Assembly (NCBI GenBank): GCA_017543725.1
Contig: JAFYFO010000071.1
Span: 1-5,962, forward strand
Reading direction: 5' to 3'
Source: Eubacterium sp.
Lineage (GTDB): Bacteria; Bacillota; Clostridia; Oscillospirales; Acutalibacteraceae
Length of the DNA: 5,962 bases
A program made the position numbers and the translations under genes. How positions within the stretch are numbered: position 1 is the stretch's first letter; every line of letters starts with the position of its first letter. The notes below the pieces were generated by a model. The model was given only the letters and a program-made list of their open reading frames with translations. It searched no databases and had not been told where the DNA came from. Shown one piece after another: positions 4,973 to 5,962 of this stretch.

Positions 4973-5886
4973 TGTTTGCAGGTTTCGACACCAGTAACTA
5001 CACAACTTCAATAGCCCTGCTGAGCGAAAAAGGATGTTTTAATGAAAAGATTATGCTCAGCGTTAAAGAAGGGGAAAGGGGCTTGCGCCAGAGCGAGGCT
5101 GTTTTTCAGCACACCGTTAATCTTCCCAAACTTCTTGAAAAACTTGATTTTTCACGTGTTGAAGGCGTTGGAGTAAGCACTCAGCCGAGAAATGCAAAAG
5201 GCAGTTATATGCCCTGCTTTTTAGCGGGAGAAAGCGCGGCTGTTTCATTTGCAAAAGGCGCGGGCGTTCCGCTTTATAAAACTTCGCATCAGACCGGGCA
5301 TATTCTTGCGGCACTTTATTCCTGCAACTGCCTTGATTTGATAAATCAAAGTTTTATTGCCTTTCATCTCAGCGGAGGAACAACCGAGGCGCTTTTGGTT
5401 TCACCCGATAAAGAAAATATCATTAATTGCGAAATAGTTTCCCAAAGCCTTGATTTAAAGGCAGGACAGGCAGTGGACAGAACGGGCGTTTTGCTCGGTA
5501 TGAAATTTCCCTGCGGAAAGGAACTTGATAATTTATCCGCCGAAAGTTCGGCTGAATTTAAAATCAAGCCAACGATAATTAATCAGAATTGCTCTTTGAG
5601 CGGTGTTGAAAATAAAGTCAAAAAGATGATTGAAAGCGGCGCGCAGCGTGAGGATATCGCAAAGTTCGCCCTGACTTATGTTTCAAAAACAGTTCTTGCA
5701 ATGCTTGATTGCATAACGGAAAAATACGGAAATTTGCCAGTTGTTTTTTCAGGCGGAGTTTCTTCAAATTCAATTCTCAGAAAAACAATAAATGAAAAAT
5801 ACAGCGCATTTTTCGCCCCTGCAGAATATTCGCTTGATAACGCTGCGGGATGCGCGGTTTATGCGATGATAAAATCAAAACTATGA
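4972..5886 (+). CDS. Divergent TsaD/Kae1-like protein (peptidase M22 family, ASKHA fold)
   Basis: The 304-residue product keeps the whole TsaD/Kae1 layout in order but is about 30 residues shorter than TsaD. FDTSNYTTSIAL (5-16) is the phosphate-1 motif, where TsaD usually reads ETSCDDT. The metal-binding H-x-x-x-H is H106/H110 in SHQTGH. SGGTTE (134-139) corresponds to SGGHTE, GQAVDRTGVLLGMKFPCG (165-182) to GEAFDKVAxxLGLxYPGG, CSLSGVENKV (207-216) to FSFSGLKTAV, and GGVSSN (261-266) to GGVAAN. DNAAG (289-293) carries the C-terminal Asp metal ligand. TsaD proper makes the t6A modification of tRNA with TsaB/TsaE. The changed motifs suggest a paralogue with another or unknown role, not the main TsaD. 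It overlaps nusB by 1 nt with AAGGAG (4957-4962) upstream, and overlaps xseA by 4 nt. Labels such as glycoprotease or AP endonuclease would be historical, not supported by sequence. Confidence 0.85.
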   Translation: MFAGFDTSNYTTSIALLSEKGCFNEKIMLSVKEGERGLRQSEAVFQHTVNLPKLLEKLDFSRVEGVGVSTQPRNAKGSYMPCFLAGESAAVSFAKGAGVPLYKTSHQTGHILAALYSCNCLDLINQSFIAFHLSGGTTEALLVSPDKENIINCEIVSQSLDLKAGQAVDRTGVLLGMKFPCGKELDNLSAESSAEFKIKPTIINQNCSLSGVENKVKKMIESGAQREDIAKFALTYVSKTVLAMLDCITEKYGNLPVVFSGGVSSNSILRKTINEKYSAFFAPAEYSLDNAAGCAVYAMIKSKL

Positions 5887-5962
5887 ATGTTTTAACTGTT
5901 TCACAGGTTAACACCTATATCAAAGCCCTGCTTGATGAAATACCGCATATAAAAAATGTTTA
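5883..5962 (+). CDS. xseA: Exodeoxyribonuclease VII large subunit (N-terminal fragment, runs off the window)
   Basis: From ATG 5883 the frame reads MNVLTVSQVNTYIKALLDEI and continues PHIKNV to the window end (26 codons). This is the characteristic XseA start: L-T-V-S-Q-(L/V)-N-x-Y-I-K-x-L-L-(D/E), then a short acidic helix leading to the OB-fold that binds single-stranded DNA. XseA is the large, catalytic subunit of exonuclease VII, which degrades single-stranded DNA from both ends. The start overlaps the TsaD-like gene by four bases (ATGA) with no strong Shine-Dalgarno, suggesting translational coupling. A second ATG at 5887 is in a different frame and is not used. In Bacillus the same neighbourhood holds nusB-folD-xseA-xseB. 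Confidence 0.9.
   Translation, partial: MNVLTVSQVNTYIKALLDEIPHIKNV

Noticed and set aside
4972..5886. Labels such as O-sialoglycoprotein endopeptidase or AP endonuclease for the TsaD-like gene
   Set aside because: These come from older claims about the family. The visible motifs are those of the ASKHA ATP- and metal-binding fold, with no protease or endonuclease signature.
1..5962. CRISPR arrays, tRNA or rRNA genes, insertion sequences, riboswitches, attachment sites
   Set aside because: The window is almost entirely coding on one strand and the largest gap between genes is 77 nt. No direct repeat arrays, cloverleaf or transposase motifs were seen.

Overview
The window is a compact, single-strand (+) stretch of an AT-rich Firmicutes chromosome. 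It carries most of the sporulation operon spoIIIA followed by a housekeeping cluster. An endospore former of class Clostridia is strongly suggested. All of spoIIIAB to spoIIIAH and the 3' part of spoIIIAA are recognisable in the canonical order. The divergence from Bacillus and the spoIIIAH / Asp23-family / nusB / TsaD-like / xseA order fit an anaerobic gut-type lineage such as Oscillospirales/Ruminococcaceae. That placement is inference from gene content and sequence style.

Layout. Positions 2-406: C-terminal part of the SpoIIIAA ATPase, cut by the window edge. Positions 333-4060: spoIIIAB, AC, AD, AE, AF, AG and AH, with overlapping or nearly touching ends (74-nt overlap AA/AB, 1 nt AC/AD, 4 nt AD/AE, 1 nt AE/AF, 11 nt AF/AG, 4-nt gap AG/AH). 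Positions 4061-4137: the longest gap between genes (77 nt), holding a near-consensus housekeeping promoter. Positions 4138-4530: an Asp23/YqhY-family gene. Positions 4531-4579: a hairpin with a T-run that looks like an intrinsic terminator, ending 9 nt before nusB. Positions 4580-4972: nusB. Positions 4972-5886: a short, divergent TsaD/Kae1-family (M22) protein. Positions 5883-5962: the start of xseA, running off the window.

How the parts work together. SpoIIIAA-AH form the mother-cell half of the SpoIIIA-SpoIIQ channel ('feeding tube') that joins mother cell and forespore. AA is the secretion-type ATPase, AB a GspF-like membrane protein, AC/AD/AE polytopic membrane components, and AF/AG/AH the ring-building proteins whose domains lie in the intermembrane space. 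The second block is growth-related: Asp23/YqhY, linked in Bacillus to acetyl-CoA carboxylase, then NusB for rRNA antitermination, a TsaD-like protein of unknown role, and exonuclease VII large subunit. The promoter at 4078-4106 gives this block vegetative expression independent of sporulation.

No tRNA, rRNA, CRISPR array, insertion sequence or obvious repeat family was seen. No wholly new system is evident. The points most worth a second look are the TsaD-like paralogue, the terminator that any nusB transcript must cross, the long AA/AB overlap, and the cysteines in the extracytoplasmic domains of SpoIIIAG and SpoIIIAH.
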